From Bacillota bacterium (GTDB lineage: Bacteria > Bacillota > Clostridia > Acetivibrionales > DTU013), in contig JAEXNT010000064.1 in the NCBI GenBank assembly GCA_023439545.1, positions 1 through 38,458 on the forward strand: a stretch of DNA of 38,458 nt, in the 5' to 3' direction. This document shows positions 15,218 to 24,790 of the stretch, piece by piece. How positions within the stretch are numbered: position 1 is the stretch's first letter; each line of letters opens with the position of its first letter. Under the pieces are notes generated by a model. That model was not told the origin of the DNA and did no database searches. It was given only the letters and a program-made list of their open reading frames with translations. The translations under genes were made by a program, and so were the position numbers.

Positions 15218-17083
15218 ATGACACAAAGAATAAAGGCTAATGCTCTTATTTTCCCGGATATCCTACTTGTTAACGTGTCTCTACTGGCAGCATATTGGCT
15301 GAGGTTCGACAGCAATTGGAGCAGTATACCGCAGAATTTCGCTCAAAATATTTTTCATCTAGCACTGATTGCCTCCGTGGTCAAAATCGCCTGCTTCATA
15401 GTGTTCAAAATCTACGAGTCTCTTTGGAAATACACAGGTATTTATGAGCTTGTTACTATTTCACTCGCTGCCGTGTCAGGCAATGTCCTAATGCTGGGGT
15501 ATGTATTTTTGACCCGCATTGAAATACCGAGAAGTATTTTTCTCATAGCGACGATACTGGATATCTTCCTTATTGACGGTATAAGGATAGCCTACAGGGT
15601 AATGCGGAGGATAATGAAGGGCGAGGCCATAAAATTTAAGGACCGCAAGCGTGTTCTTGTTATTGGCGGAGGAGATGCCGGGGCGATAATCATCAGAGAG
15701 ATTTCTTCTCATGGCAGCCTTAAAAGTAAAGTGGTTGCGATAATCGATGACGATAAGGCGATGATCGGAAGAAAAATCAATGGGGTTCCGATTATAGGCA
15801 GCAGGGATAAAATTATCGAGAGCGTGGTCAAAAAAAGTATAGACGAGATAATTATAGCCATACCGTCCGCAAGTCATAAGGATATCAACGAGATCGTTAA
15901 TATTTGTTCCGAGACTGATTGCAAGGTTAAAATCCTTCCATCAGTTACGGAACTGATCGATGAATCCGTAGTATTACAAAAGGTCAGGGACGTCGACATC
16001 GAGGATCTTCTCGGACGTGATCCTGTATCTTTGGATATGGAAGGTATATCGTCGTATATAAAAGGCAGGAAGGTCTTGATAACAGGCGCCGGCGGTTCGA
16101 TCGGCTCCGAGCTTTGCAGGCAGGTCGTGATTTTTGAACCCGCGGAGCTTATTTTACTGGACAATTATGAAAACGGTCTTTATGATATACAAAATGAGCT
16201 GCTGCGTATATTTCCCAATATTGAACCGGCTTCCATCGTGGCAAATATCAGGGACAGGTCCCGCCTCGAGACCGTTTTTACCCAATACAGGCCTGATGTA
16301 GTATTCCATGCCGCAGCCCACAAGCATGTCCCGTTAATGGAGGCAAATCCAACCGAAGCAATCAAGAATAATGTATTCGGCACGCTGAATGTAGCTGAAT
16401 GCGCCGACAAATACAATGCAAAACGGTTTGTGCTGATTTCGACCGACAAGGCTGTCAATCCGACTAATATAATGGGTGCGACCAAAAGAATAGCGGAGCT
16501 TATCATACAGGGTCTTGGAAGACACAGCGCTACCAGGTTTATGGCAGTACGCTTCGGAAATGTGCTCGGAAGTAACGGAAGCGTCGTACCGCTTTTTAAA
16601 AAACAGATCGAGAAGGGTGGTCCGGTCACTGTTACTCACCCTGATGTGATCAGATATTTTATGACGATACAGGAAGCCGTACAGCTTGTTATTCAGGCTG
16701 GCGCTATTGCAAGGAGCGGTGACGTCTTTGTACTCGATATGGGAAAGCCTGTAAGAATCTATGATCTGGCAAAAAAGCTCATAAAACTGTCCGGCTTTGA
16801 GCCTGATATCGATATCAAAATCGAGTTTACCGGTCTGAGACCGGGTGAGAAGCTGTATGAAGAGCTGCTCATGGAGGAAGAGGGCTTGCAGGCGACCAGC
16901 TATAACAAAATATTCATTGCGCCGCCTGTATACACTGAGATCGCCGTTCTTAAAAGAGAGCTCGAGATATTGAAAGAGATCACTCTCTCCGAAAGCGAAG
17001 AACTGCTCGAATATATAAAGACCATTGTGCCGACATATAAAAAGGCGGTAAAATTCCACCATAACCGAAATAATTCTACCTGA
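15218..17083 (+). CDS. Membrane nucleotide-sugar 4,6-dehydratase (PglF/WbpM/CapD type)
   Basis: The 621-aa protein probably dehydrates UDP-GlcNAc or a related nucleotide sugar to a 4-keto-6-deoxy sugar, an early step towards modified sugars of surface glycans. Domains: four N-terminal transmembrane helices (about 10-125), a first Rossmann-like domain with VLVIGGGDAGA (about 146-155), then the extended SDR domain with GAGGSIG at 290-296. The catalytic motif is Ser408-Met419-xxx-Lys423 (STDKAVNPTNIMGATK). Met in place of the usual SDR Tyr is typical of the PglF/WbpM group, so it is not a defect. ATG 15218 follows AGGAGGG directly after the stop of the polymerase gene. The context supports S-layer or wall-polymer glycosylation. 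Confidence 0.92.
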   Translation: MTQRIKANALIFPDILLVNVSLLAAYWLRFDSNWSSIPQNFAQNIFHLALIASVVKIACFIVFKIYESLWKYTGIYELVTISLAAVSGNVLMLGYVFLTRIEIPRSIFLIATILDIFLIDGIRIAYRVMRRIMKGEAIKFKDRKRVLVIGGGDAGAIIIREISSHGSLKSKVVAIIDDDKAMIGRKINGVPIIGSRDKIIESVVKKSIDEIIIAIPSASHKDINEIVNICSETDCKVKILPSVTELIDESVVLQKVRDVDIEDLLGRDPVSLDMEGISSYIKGRKVLITGAGGSIGSELCRQVVIFEPAELILLDNYENGLYDIQNELLRIFPNIEPASIVANIRDRSRLETVFTQYRPDVVFHAAAHKHVPLMEANPTEAIKNNVFGTLNVAECADKYNAKRFVLISTDKAVNPTNIMGATKRIAELIIQGLGRHSATRFMAVRFGNVLGSNGSVVPLFKKQIEKGGPVTVTHPDVIRYFMTIQEAVQLVIQAGAIARSGDVFVLDMGKPVRIYDLAKKLIKLSGFEPDIDIKIEFTGLRPGEKLYEELLMEEEGLQATSYNKIFIAPPVYTEIAVLKRELEILKEITLSESEELLEYIKTIVPTYKKAVKFHHNRNNST

Positions 17084-17104
17084 CCAAATACAGACAATTT
17101 ATTG

Positions 17105-17171
17105 TATAATAGAGTATATATGTTTGACGTAAACACATTGCCGGTTTGTATGCAATTACATCCGAACCGGC
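17105..17171 (+). promoter_or_regulatory. Possible promoter and leader hairpin before the TolC-like pair
   Basis: TATAAT lies at 17105-17110 with only a weak -35 candidate (TGACCA, 17081-17086). About 30 bp later GCCGGTT (17140-17146) and AACCGGC (17165-17171) form an inverted repeat ending just before the AAGGAGG site of the next gene, so it could affect translation. Confidence 0.35.
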
Positions 17172-17190
17172 ATCGACCGGAAGGAGGAAC

Positions 17191-18348
17191 ATGGTGAAAC
17201 GATTTGCAGCCGTAATCATAGCGGCAGTTATAATGCTTCTGCCCGTTACCGCGAATGCAGAAGCCGAATATCCGCTTACATTCGAGCGGGCTAAGGCATT
17301 TATGAATGTAAACAATGTTGACCTGAAAAAGCTTTTAAGGGACGAAAATGATGCTCTCGGAGCTTATAAAAGAAACGCCGACCAGGCAAAACTGGTCGAC
17401 ACTGAGGGTTTTACAGTAACTATCAACGGTGAAGATTACCGCATGAGTTACGATCAGAATACCAAGCTCATGATGAGGAAGGTAAAGGAGCTGTATCCGG
17501 AGCAGATGAAATTCTCGTGGGAGTATACCAGAGATATGCGGACCAACACTGCGAACAAATTGACTTCAACTCTCAGGGGAGTTTATTTCGGCGTCTATAA
17601 TGCAAGTGAGGATGTAAAGCTCAAACAGATGCAGCTCGATCTAGCAGCTAAGGTAAACAAACAGGATAAACTCAAGCTGGATCGGGGATTGATAACGACG
17701 CTTGCCAAACAGGAGTCGGATTATAATTTGAAAAAGGCTCAGAATGAATTGAATTCAGCAAAACGTAATTATGAAAATGCAGTGAGAAGTTTAAACCAGT
17801 TTGTCGGGCTTCCTGCCAAGACCCGATATACGGATGTTGTTAACGAGGATGTCTTCTCGAATTATGATTGGAAGCCGGTGGATTATTACATAGAACAGGC
17901 TTTAGCCAACAGATCGGACATAACAGGTATCCGTAAGCAAATAGCGTTGAAGGAGCAGGATAAAAGTATTACGGAAGACTTCAACATATACAAGAACAGT
18001 ACTACGGCTCAGGACGAGTATGAAAGCCTGCTTTACGACATAGAGCAGCTGAAGCTGGATCTTGAAAGTATGAAGCTGACCATTACGGATGAGATCAAGA
18101 ATGCCTACGTAGACGTCTTGCAGGCTGGAAAGAGCGTCGATAGCATGAACAATACACTCAAGCTTCAGCGAAGCAATTTCAGCAAGATGCAGGCCAGATA
18201 CAAGGCGGGTCTTATTTCTGAAAATGTTCTGGATCAGGCCGAAATTGGACTCAGGCAGGTCGAGAACGGATATAACGCTACATTATTCGATTATAATACG
18301 AAAATAATGCGGTTCAATGACGCTGTCGGAATCGGACCGGGATATTGA
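17191..18348 (+). CDS. TolC-family coiled-coil exported protein, copy 1
   Basis: The 385-aa protein has a signal peptide (about residues 1-23, ending ANA) and long amphipathic helices with the repeat architecture of TolC/outer membrane efflux proteins. Characteristic segments include DLAAKVNKQDKLKLDRGLIT followed by AKRNYENAVRSLNQFVGLP, and near the C-terminus RYKAGLISENVLDQAEIGLR. TolC proteins normally form outer-membrane channels; in a monoderm the role is unclear, perhaps a wall-spanning conduit or a surface scaffold. ATG 17191 is chosen for the AAGGAGG site at 17181-17187. The next gene is a paralogue starting 11 nt after this stop. Confidence 0.75.
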   Translation: MVKRFAAVIIAAVIMLLPVTANAEAEYPLTFERAKAFMNVNNVDLKKLLRDENDALGAYKRNADQAKLVDTEGFTVTINGEDYRMSYDQNTKLMMRKVKELYPEQMKFSWEYTRDMRTNTANKLTSTLRGVYFGVYNASEDVKLKQMQLDLAAKVNKQDKLKLDRGLITTLAKQESDYNLKKAQNELNSAKRNYENAVRSLNQFVGLPAKTRYTDVVNEDVFSNYDWKPVDYYIEQALANRSDITGIRKQIALKEQDKSITEDFNIYKNSTTAQDEYESLLYDIEQLKLDLESMKLTITDEIKNAYVDVLQAGKSVDSMNNTLKLQRSNFSKMQARYKAGLISENVLDQAEIGLRQVENGYNATLFDYNTKIMRFNDAVGIGPGY

Positions 18349-18359
18349 GAGGTGCTAAT

Positions 18360-19502
18360 ATGAAAAAAATCATTACATCGGTATTGCTGACTTTGTTACT
18401 GTCATTAAGCTTTACATATGGGGTGGCAGCGGAGACGGATGCTTCCGTAAACAGTAGTTCGGCGGGAACAACAGCGCCGGCGGCGGCATCGGCTATGGAC
18501 CTTAACAAAACCTATACTATCGCCGAACTGCAGGAAATAGCGGTAAGCAACAGCAGACAGGCGTCTGCCGACGATATGGACATCAAGAGGAAGGAAATGG
18601 CGATCAGAACCGTACACTCGGATATTCAGGCCATGAGCGACGAAATATTGATGGTTACAAGACCGATGGACCTCAAGCTGCAGCTTGACGTGGCGCAGAG
18701 GACTAAACAGGATCATTTTAACCAGTTGAAGGCCGACGTATATAAAGCCGCGCTGAACATCTTACTCTGTGAGAATGAAATCGCAACGCAGGAGCAGAAG
18801 CTCGCTACGGCTGAGGAAGAGCTTAAGATGGCAACGGCGCGGTTCAAAGCCGCCACGATCACGCAGAACGATCTCGATTCCACGCAATACAGCGTTGACG
18901 ATAGAAAAGTAGGCCTCGCGAATACGAAGGAAAAGCTAGATTCACTTTATCTCGAGATGAAAAAACTGCTTAACCAGCGGCTCGATACAGTACCTGTTAA
19001 AATCAGCGGAGTAATCAAGCCGGAAAAATTTGAAGACACCGACGTGGATTTTCAGATTAACCGCATATATGCTACGGAAACTTCCGTATATACGGCCTCC
19101 GGTAAGCTGGACATAGCAAGGACTGCCATGGACATCGCAAAAAGCAAATACCAGGAGGGTGTATTGTTTTACGATAACGTCGCTATGGACCTGAAAGAAG
19201 CGGAATATGACCTCACCTCCGCAAAAACGGCGTTGGAAGTTAAAGTAAAGAACTACTACAATACCATGGTCAATGACCTTGATGATCTTCAGCTTACGGG
19301 TCAGTATACGGACCTGATGAAAAAGAAGCTTTCCAATTCGGAGATAATGTTCAGGAAGGGTACTATCAGCAAGGATGACTATAATAAAGCAAAGGACGCT
19401 CTTTTGGACGCCCAGTATGCGGAATTATCATCGATTGTGGCATTTAACGGCGCAAGAGCGGATTTTACAAATATCATCCGGCCGGATGAAATAGTTAAAT
19501 AA
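18360..19502 (+). CDS. TolC-family coiled-coil exported protein, copy 2
   Basis: The 380-aa paralogue of the preceding gene has a signal peptide (about residues 1-24), a Ser/Ala-rich linker, then long helices with the TolC pattern (e.g. QKLATAEEELKMATARFKAA, SNSEIMFRKGTISKDDYNKA). A TTG at 18345 overlaps the previous stop codon, but ATG 18360 with GAGAGGTG upstream is the natural start. The two genes are clearly co-transcribed and end at a shared terminator. Having two different TolC-like subunits side by side suggests a hetero-oligomer or two layers of one assembly. No MFP or ABC transporter partner is encoded nearby. Confidence 0.72.
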   Translation: MKKIITSVLLTLLLSLSFTYGVAAETDASVNSSSAGTTAPAAASAMDLNKTYTIAELQEIAVSNSRQASADDMDIKRKEMAIRTVHSDIQAMSDEILMVTRPMDLKLQLDVAQRTKQDHFNQLKADVYKAALNILLCENEIATQEQKLATAEEELKMATARFKAATITQNDLDSTQYSVDDRKVGLANTKEKLDSLYLEMKKLLNQRLDTVPVKISGVIKPEKFEDTDVDFQINRIYATETSVYTASGKLDIARTAMDIAKSKYQEGVLFYDNVAMDLKEAEYDLTSAKTALEVKVKNYYNTMVNDLDDLQLTGQYTDLMKKKLSNSEIMFRKGTISKDDYNKAKDALLDAQYAELSSIVAFNGARADFTNIIRPDEIVK

Positions 19503-19512
19503 GTATCAGGGG

Positions 19513-19536
19513 GGCTGCCGGTAAGGCAGCCTTTTT
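19513..19536 (+). terminator. Terminator of the TolC-like operon
   Basis: GGCTGCC / GGCAGCC form a 7-bp stem with a 5-nt loop, followed by TTTTT. Confidence 0.88.
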
Positions 19537-19615
19537 CAGTATGCGACATTGTGTTTAAATTTATGAACTTTTTTTTATTTATCTCGTCAAATAACTGGTT
19601 ATAAATTGGAAAGAT

Positions 19616-19624
19616 TGTTATAAT
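19616..19624 (+). promoter_or_regulatory. Extended -10 promoter of the second SLH gene
   Basis: TGTTATAAT forms an extended -10 element; the -35 region (TGGTTA at 19596-19601) is weak. It lies about 95 bp before the start codon. Confidence 0.5.
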
Positions 19625-19719
19625 TAAATTGAAACCAATCTACTCATAACTTACTTAATTGAATTTACATAATGCTGTGTTTATTTGATGGTCAAAAACA
19701 AAAGAAAAGAGGTCTTAGT

Positions 19720-22050
19720 ATGAAAATGATGAAAAAGGCAGTTTCAGTAATTTTATCTGCAACTATTTGTGTCACTTTATTTGCAGGAACCTCGGCTGCC
19801 GGGTCGACTATCGACGCTTCAACTCCCGCAGCATTTGCATTGACGGATGGTACGACCAATACTACCACTGACTTGAATAAAATGGCGGCAGCGCTGAATA
19901 AGCTGAATATATTGCAGGGAGAGAACGGCGACTTCAAACTTGGCAGCCAGGTGAAACGTTCCGAGGCAATAGCGTTGATTATAAGGATGCTCGGAAAAGA
20001 AACTTATATCAAGACAAACGCCAATCTGTATAAAAGTACGAGATTTACCGATGTGCCGCAGAATCAATGGTACGCGCCTTATATCGGATATGGTACGCAA
20101 AATAATATTCTGAGCGGAAAAACTCTCAGTACTTTTGTACCTGACGAATATACATCTGAAAAGCAATTCCTCAAAATGGCCCTTTGTGCGTTGGGTTACA
20201 TAGAAAATACCGATTTTGATTGGAGCAATATATATCAGAAGGCTTATTCCGTAGGGATAGTTACCGATCCATCTTATGCTTCGAAAACCCAGGACAATAC
20301 GTTGTTCTATCTGCGAAGTGAAGCGGTCAAGGTCATATACCGCTCGCTGAACACGCCGAAAAAAGGCGGTTCGAAGAAACTTGCAAATCTTTTGGTGGAC
20401 GAAGGCACATTCACCAGCGCAGCAATTGCTGCCAGCGGTATATTCGGTGACGATTTGCCGACATCGATAGAAAAGGTGACTTCGACGGCTGTCGACAGTA
20501 TAGAGGTCGATCTTAATGAGAACATACAGTCTGTTAATTCAGCAGACATAACTGTTTATGAGACTGCAGCATCGGCCAGCGTGCTTGCTGTAAAGTCGCT
20601 TGCATTCAGGGATGATAAGATTCAGATAATCACTGCAGGGCAAACATCCGGGAGATCGTATACGGTCAATATCAACAGTGTTACCGATATCAACGGCAAT
20701 ATGTCGGGCAAGCTGACCGGCTCCTTTACAGGTTTTATACAGCAGCAAGTGTCTTCAGACTTTTTCAAGATCAGAAAGGTTGAACAGGCCTCTGTGAACG
20801 TAATAAATGTTTACTTTACTCAACCGGTAAATGATAATAGCGAAAGCCCTGCTTACTTCGAAATAACTAAAAACGGTTCGACGTATTTGACTGGTTCGAC
20901 GCAGAACTTCTCCGTGAAAAAACTGCAGACTACCGACGATGCCGTTTCTATACTGCTTAAGGGCGCGACGCTTGTACAGGGTGAGGTTTATGGCGTAAAA
21001 GTCAGCGGAAGGCTTTCGAGCAGCTATGGAGCCAAGCTTGGCGAAGGCGCCGGCGGAAGTATGACCTTTGTCACAACAGCAGCTCAAGCGTCACAATTGG
21101 AGGTAGCTTCTGTACAGGCATGGACAAGCACCTCCGCCAGGATTATTTTCAACCGTGAGATAGATCCGTTTTGGGCAGGAAAAAGGTTGAACTATATGGT
21201 CTTTGATGCAAATAAAAATGAAATAGATGTCACGAAAGCTACGGTAAGCGATAATGGAAGAGAAGTCATGCTGACTCTGGCAGGCTCTCTTGAAAAGGCG
21301 AAACTGTATGAGGTCGAAATGGACACGATATTCGATATATATGGTCAAAGCAGCATAGAGAATAAGTCGTATAAATTTTCGGGCACTTATCCCGATAATA
21401 TCTCTCTGTCTCTCAGCCAGGCTTCCTGCAGTTTTAACAACAGCGTGACTCTTGTATTCAATAAGGCAATTGACGCAGATTCCGCTTCGGGCACGACAAA
21501 CTATTATATACAGGGAGTCAGCGACAGCTCGTTTTATACTACGCCGGTAAAAGCATACTTTGATACACATGGCGGGCAGAATACCGTAAAGCTGTTCCTG
21601 CCGGCAGATAGAGCTTTTAAAAACGGAGAACGGTATTGCGTTTATGTTTCAGGTTTGAAGGACGCTACGGGCTCCACAAGTTACGATTCGCTCAGGGCGG
21701 AATTTTACGGCAGCGGCAACAGCGTCGTAAAGCCACAGATCACTGACGCTGTAACGGTAGCCTGGGATACGGTCAAGCTCTCCTTCAATGTTGAGATCGC
21801 ATACGACCTGAACAATATAAGCCAGAACAATTATTCCCTGGAATACGCCGAAAACGGAGAGACGATCAAGATGATACCGATTGGCGTAAATTACATAGAC
21901 GCAAAGACGCTTATTCTGAAATTTAATGATGAGCTTAATCAAACAAAGTCCTACCAGATCAAGTTCAACACTATAACGGACTACTCCGGCCTGTATCCGC
22001 GCACAGTTTCGGACGGAGGCAATTCATATGCGGTAAGGTGGGGCAAATAG
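19720..22050 (+). CDS. SLH-domain surface protein with Ig-like modules
   Basis: The 776-aa exported protein has a signal peptide (about residues 1-25) and clear SLH repeats over about 40-220, with FTDVPQNQWYAPYIGYGTQN followed by the NILSGK turn. These anchor it non-covalently to a secondary wall polymer. The remaining ~550 residues are SbsA-like Ig modules in the same order as the probable S-layer protein at 8495, with which it shares ALGYxENTDFxW. Codon use is ordinary, unlike that gene, so it is likely a minor surface protein. The frame is open from 19672, but ATG 19720 behind AGAGGTC gives a proper signal peptide. It sits alone between a promoter and a terminator. Confidence 0.85.
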   Translation: MKMMKKAVSVILSATICVTLFAGTSAAGSTIDASTPAAFALTDGTTNTTTDLNKMAAALNKLNILQGENGDFKLGSQVKRSEAIALIIRMLGKETYIKTNANLYKSTRFTDVPQNQWYAPYIGYGTQNNILSGKTLSTFVPDEYTSEKQFLKMALCALGYIENTDFDWSNIYQKAYSVGIVTDPSYASKTQDNTLFYLRSEAVKVIYRSLNTPKKGGSKKLANLLVDEGTFTSAAIAASGIFGDDLPTSIEKVTSTAVDSIEVDLNENIQSVNSADITVYETAASASVLAVKSLAFRDDKIQIITAGQTSGRSYTVNINSVTDINGNMSGKLTGSFTGFIQQQVSSDFFKIRKVEQASVNVINVYFTQPVNDNSESPAYFEITKNGSTYLTGSTQNFSVKKLQTTDDAVSILLKGATLVQGEVYGVKVSGRLSSSYGAKLGEGAGGSMTFVTTAAQASQLEVASVQAWTSTSARIIFNREIDPFWAGKRLNYMVFDANKNEIDVTKATVSDNGREVMLTLAGSLEKAKLYEVEMDTIFDIYGQSSIENKSYKFSGTYPDNISLSLSQASCSFNNSVTLVFNKAIDADSASGTTNYYIQGVSDSSFYTTPVKAYFDTHGGQNTVKLFLPADRAFKNGERYCVYVSGLKDATGSTSYDSLRAEFYGSGNSVVKPQITDAVTVAWDTVKLSFNVEIAYDLNNISQNNYSLEYAENGETIKMIPIGVNYIDAKTLILKFNDELNQTKSYQIKFNTITDYSGLYPRTVSDGGNSYAVRWGK

Positions 22051-22100
22051 CGGTGAAACTGCCGGACTTACTGCCCGGCTTGGAATTTATTAAACCTTGT

Positions 22101-22143
22101 AAAAAGCCCGGAGCTATGTTAAAAGTATATAGCCGGGCTTTTT
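22101..22143 (+). terminator. Terminator of the SLH gene
   Basis: AAAAAGCCCGGaGCTAT pairs with ATAGCCGGGCTTTTT, with one bulged base and a loop of about 10 nt. The U-rich arm and tail are typical. Confidence 0.82.
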
Positions 22144-22178
22144 CGCAACGGTCTTAAACTATGCAACGGATATATATA

Positions 22179-22188
22179 GTGATATAAT
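22179..22188 (+). promoter_or_regulatory. Extended -10 promoter of walRK
   Basis: GTGATATAAT is the same extended -10 sequence as in S-layer promoters P1 and P2, 64 bp before walR. No good -35 is visible at the right spacing. Confidence 0.45.
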
Positions 22189-22251
22189 ATAAAAGAATAC
22201 TTTCGGATCGTGCGATCGTAGTCAGGCAACGGATAAAAGGGAGAGTGTTTT

Positions 22252-22947
22252 GTGAGTAAAAAAATTCTCATCGTGGATGACGAAAAGAATATCGTAGATA
22301 TTCTGAAGTTCAATCTGAAAAAAGAAGGGTTCTCCACTTTGGAAGCGTACGATGGCGAACAGGCCTTGGAGCTTGCCTTGAATGAGAAGCCGGATCTGAT
22401 CCTGCTGGATGTCATGCTGCCGAAGATGGATGGTTTCACGGTTTGCAGGAAGCTGAGGCAGTCTATTGCCACCCCGATCCTGATGCTTACTGCAAAAGAG
22501 GAAGAAGTCGACAAAGTACTGGGTCTTGAGTTGGGCGCGGATGACTATATAACCAAGCCTTTCAGCCAACGTGAGTTGATGGCCAGGATCAAGGCCAATA
22601 TAAGAAGGATGGCGCTGGAAGAGGTCGCGGCGACCAAAAGCAACTTGATTCAATGCGGGGATTTGTTTATCGACGTCGACAGATATGAGATAAAGAGAAA
22701 TGAAACGCAGATCGAGCTTACACTAAGGGAGTTCGAGCTTGTAAAATTCCTGGCAATGCATCCGGGACAGATCTTCTCGAGGGAAAATCTTCTTGAAAAG
22801 GTATGGGGATATGAATATTACGGAGACGTAAGAACAGTCGACGTAACTGTCAGAAGAGTCAGAGAAAAACTGGAGAAGGATCCGGCCAATTGCGAATATA
22901 TCATGACCAAACGCGGAGTCGGTTATTACTTTAACAGGCAGCCCTGA
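22252..22947 (+). CDS. walR: WalR (YycF) response regulator
   Basis: The 231-aa OmpR/PhoB-family regulator has a receiver domain (1-120) with acidic residues D9/D10, phospho-acceptor D53 in LLDVMLPKMDG, and K102-type KPF. Its winged-helix DNA-binding domain (about 135-230) includes LTLREFELVKFLAMHPG, then RTVDVTVRRVREKLE. In Firmicutes WalR is usually essential and controls peptidoglycan hydrolases and wall turnover through TGTWAH-N5-TGTWAH boxes. The assignment among OmpR-type regulators rests on context: WalK, WalH, WalI and WalJ homologues follow in the standard order. Start GTG 22252 has AAAAGGGAG upstream. Two matching boxes occur in the window (8297-8313 and 24791-24807). Confidence 0.92.
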   Translation: MSKKILIVDDEKNIVDILKFNLKKEGFSTLEAYDGEQALELALNEKPDLILLDVMLPKMDGFTVCRKLRQSIATPILMLTAKEEEVDKVLGLELGADDYITKPFSQRELMARIKANIRRMALEEVAATKSNLIQCGDLFIDVDRYEIKRNETQIELTLREFELVKFLAMHPGQIFSRENLLEKVWGYEYYGDVRTVDVTVRRVREKLEKDPANCEYIMTKRGVGYYFNRQP

Positions 22948-22970
22948 CGAATCAGTGATTTGAGGTGTTT

Positions 22971-24758
22971 ATGTTTCCAAGAAGTTTACAGTGGCGTCTT
23001 GTATGTTTCTTTTGCCTGATAATATTCTGTCTTATAATCCCGATAGGCCTTTTTTTGAATAGTAGAATTGAAAGTAAATATTATGATAATTTTGAAAAGC
23101 AAATAGATAACGGCTTCCACAACTGGACGATAAAAGAGGATTCACCCAGCGCGCAGAGGCTTGTCGACGAGCTGAAAAACAAGAATACCTTTCGTATGGA
23201 TCTCGAAAACAGGAGCTATACTATTACGGATAAAAACGGTCATATAGTAGACACCAACGATTACTATGACCTGTTGGCATACCCGTCTACCGCGTTAAAT
23301 TCGCTTTTATCATCCGATAACTACATTGCGGCCATGTCGGACAAGGATGGCGGAAAACAGATCCTTGAGAATTACAACGGCAACAGCTTTTTTGATTATG
23401 CCGTACAGAAAGGCGATTATATACTTTATTTCCGCTATTACAAGGATGACTGGTCTGAGATAACCCGCGACTTTAACGACATAATTTACTTAAGTCTTGC
23501 GATCGGACTCGCGATTGCCTTTATTACAGGCTATTTCCTCTCAAGGACCATAACCTCTCCGATAGGTAAGCTTATGCATAAGGCAAACAGCATAGCTGCG
23601 GGTGATTTTGACCAGGTTTTGGTCGCTAATTCCGGCGACGAGATCGGGCTGCTTACCGTAGCCTTCAATTCCATGGCTGCCAACCTGAAAAAAAATCTTA
23701 TCGAGATATCAAGTGAAAAAAGCAAGATGGAGACCATCCTGAATTATATGACGGACGGAGTTATCGCGTTCAACCTGCGCGGAAAGGTGATTCACACGAA
23801 CCCTGCCGCATCAAGGCTATTGGGGATAGAAGGATCGGTCGGCACCTTCCGGGAGTACTGCAGCCGTTTTGGTTTCAAATATCGCATCGAGGACGTAATT
23901 TACCTCGAGTCTCAAAAATCGAGTGAAATGAACATTTCCATAGGTGAGAAAACTATAAAGGTCTACTTTGCAGTATTTACGGACGAAAATAAAAAGCCTG
24001 AGGGCGTAATAGCAGTATTGCAGGATATAACGGAACAGCAGCGCCTGGAGAATATGAGGAAGGAGTTTGTAGCGAATGTATCGCATGAGCTCAGAACACC
24101 GCTTACATCTATAAAAAGCTACTCGGAAACCCTCCTCGACGGTGCGCTTGAAGACAGGGAAACGAGCGAGCATTTCCTTGGGGTCATCAATAATGAGGCA
24201 GACAGGATGACTAGACTCGTAAAAGATCTGCTGCAGCTTTCGAGGCTCGACAACCAGCAGATGAAATGGCAATTTGAACGGATATCTCTTGTCGACCTGG
24301 TCAAAAGCGCTGTCGAACGCCTGGGAATGGAGGCGAATTCGCGTAAGCAGACGCTGGAATGCTACGTACTTGGTGAGATACCGGAAATCGATGCGGATTA
24401 TGGCAGAATGGAGCAGGTTGTTTTCAATATTATAGGCAATTCGCTGAAATATACTCCCGAAAACGGTAAAGTTACGGTCTATATCGGGAAGCTACTGAAT
24501 GATGTTTATTTCAAGGTAGCCGACAACGGGATCGGGATACCAGAGAGCGATCTGCCGCGGATATTCGAAAGATTCTACCGCGTTGACAAGGCGCGTTCCC
24601 GGGAGATGGGAGGCACCGGCCTCGGGCTTGCCATTGCCAAGGAAATAGTGGAAGCCCATTCAGGTTCGATAACTATCACCAGCAGTGTAAACGTCGGCAC
24701 AGAGGTGACCGTGCAGTTGCCAATAAAGCAGACAGGCCAGTTAAATGAAGCTTCATAG
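22971..24758 (+). CDS. walK: WalK (YycG) sensor histidine kinase
   Basis: The 595-aa membrane kinase phosphorylates WalR. Layout: transmembrane helix 1 (about 8-28), an extracytoplasmic sensor loop of ~140 residues, transmembrane helix 2 (about 170-190), HAMP (about 190-243), PAS (about 255-360), HisKA with phospho-acceptor H372 in VSHELRTPLTS, and HATPase_c with NSLKYTPENG, GIGIPESDLPRIFERFYR and GGTGLGLAI. This TM-loop-TM-HAMP-PAS order is diagnostic for WalK. An in-frame GTG (22965) is part of the ribosome binding site GAGGTG, so ATG 22971 is taken. It follows walR by 23 bp. Confidence 0.93.
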   Translation: MFPRSLQWRLVCFFCLIIFCLIIPIGLFLNSRIESKYYDNFEKQIDNGFHNWTIKEDSPSAQRLVDELKNKNTFRMDLENRSYTITDKNGHIVDTNDYYDLLAYPSTALNSLLSSDNYIAAMSDKDGGKQILENYNGNSFFDYAVQKGDYILYFRYYKDDWSEITRDFNDIIYLSLAIGLAIAFITGYFLSRTITSPIGKLMHKANSIAAGDFDQVLVANSGDEIGLLTVAFNSMAANLKKNLIEISSEKSKMETILNYMTDGVIAFNLRGKVIHTNPAASRLLGIEGSVGTFREYCSRFGFKYRIEDVIYLESQKSSEMNISIGEKTIKVYFAVFTDENKKPEGVIAVLQDITEQQRLENMRKEFVANVSHELRTPLTSIKSYSETLLDGALEDRETSEHFLGVINNEADRMTRLVKDLLQLSRLDNQQMKWQFERISLVDLVKSAVERLGMEANSRKQTLECYVLGEIPEIDADYGRMEQVVFNIIGNSLKYTPENGKVTVYIGKLLNDVYFKVADNGIGIPESDLPRIFERFYRVDKARSREMGGTGLGLAIAKEIVEAHSGSITITSSVNVGTEVTVQLPIKQTGQLNEAS

Positions 24759-24790
24759 GATTTTATTATGTAATTTTTTCTTAAATGGCT

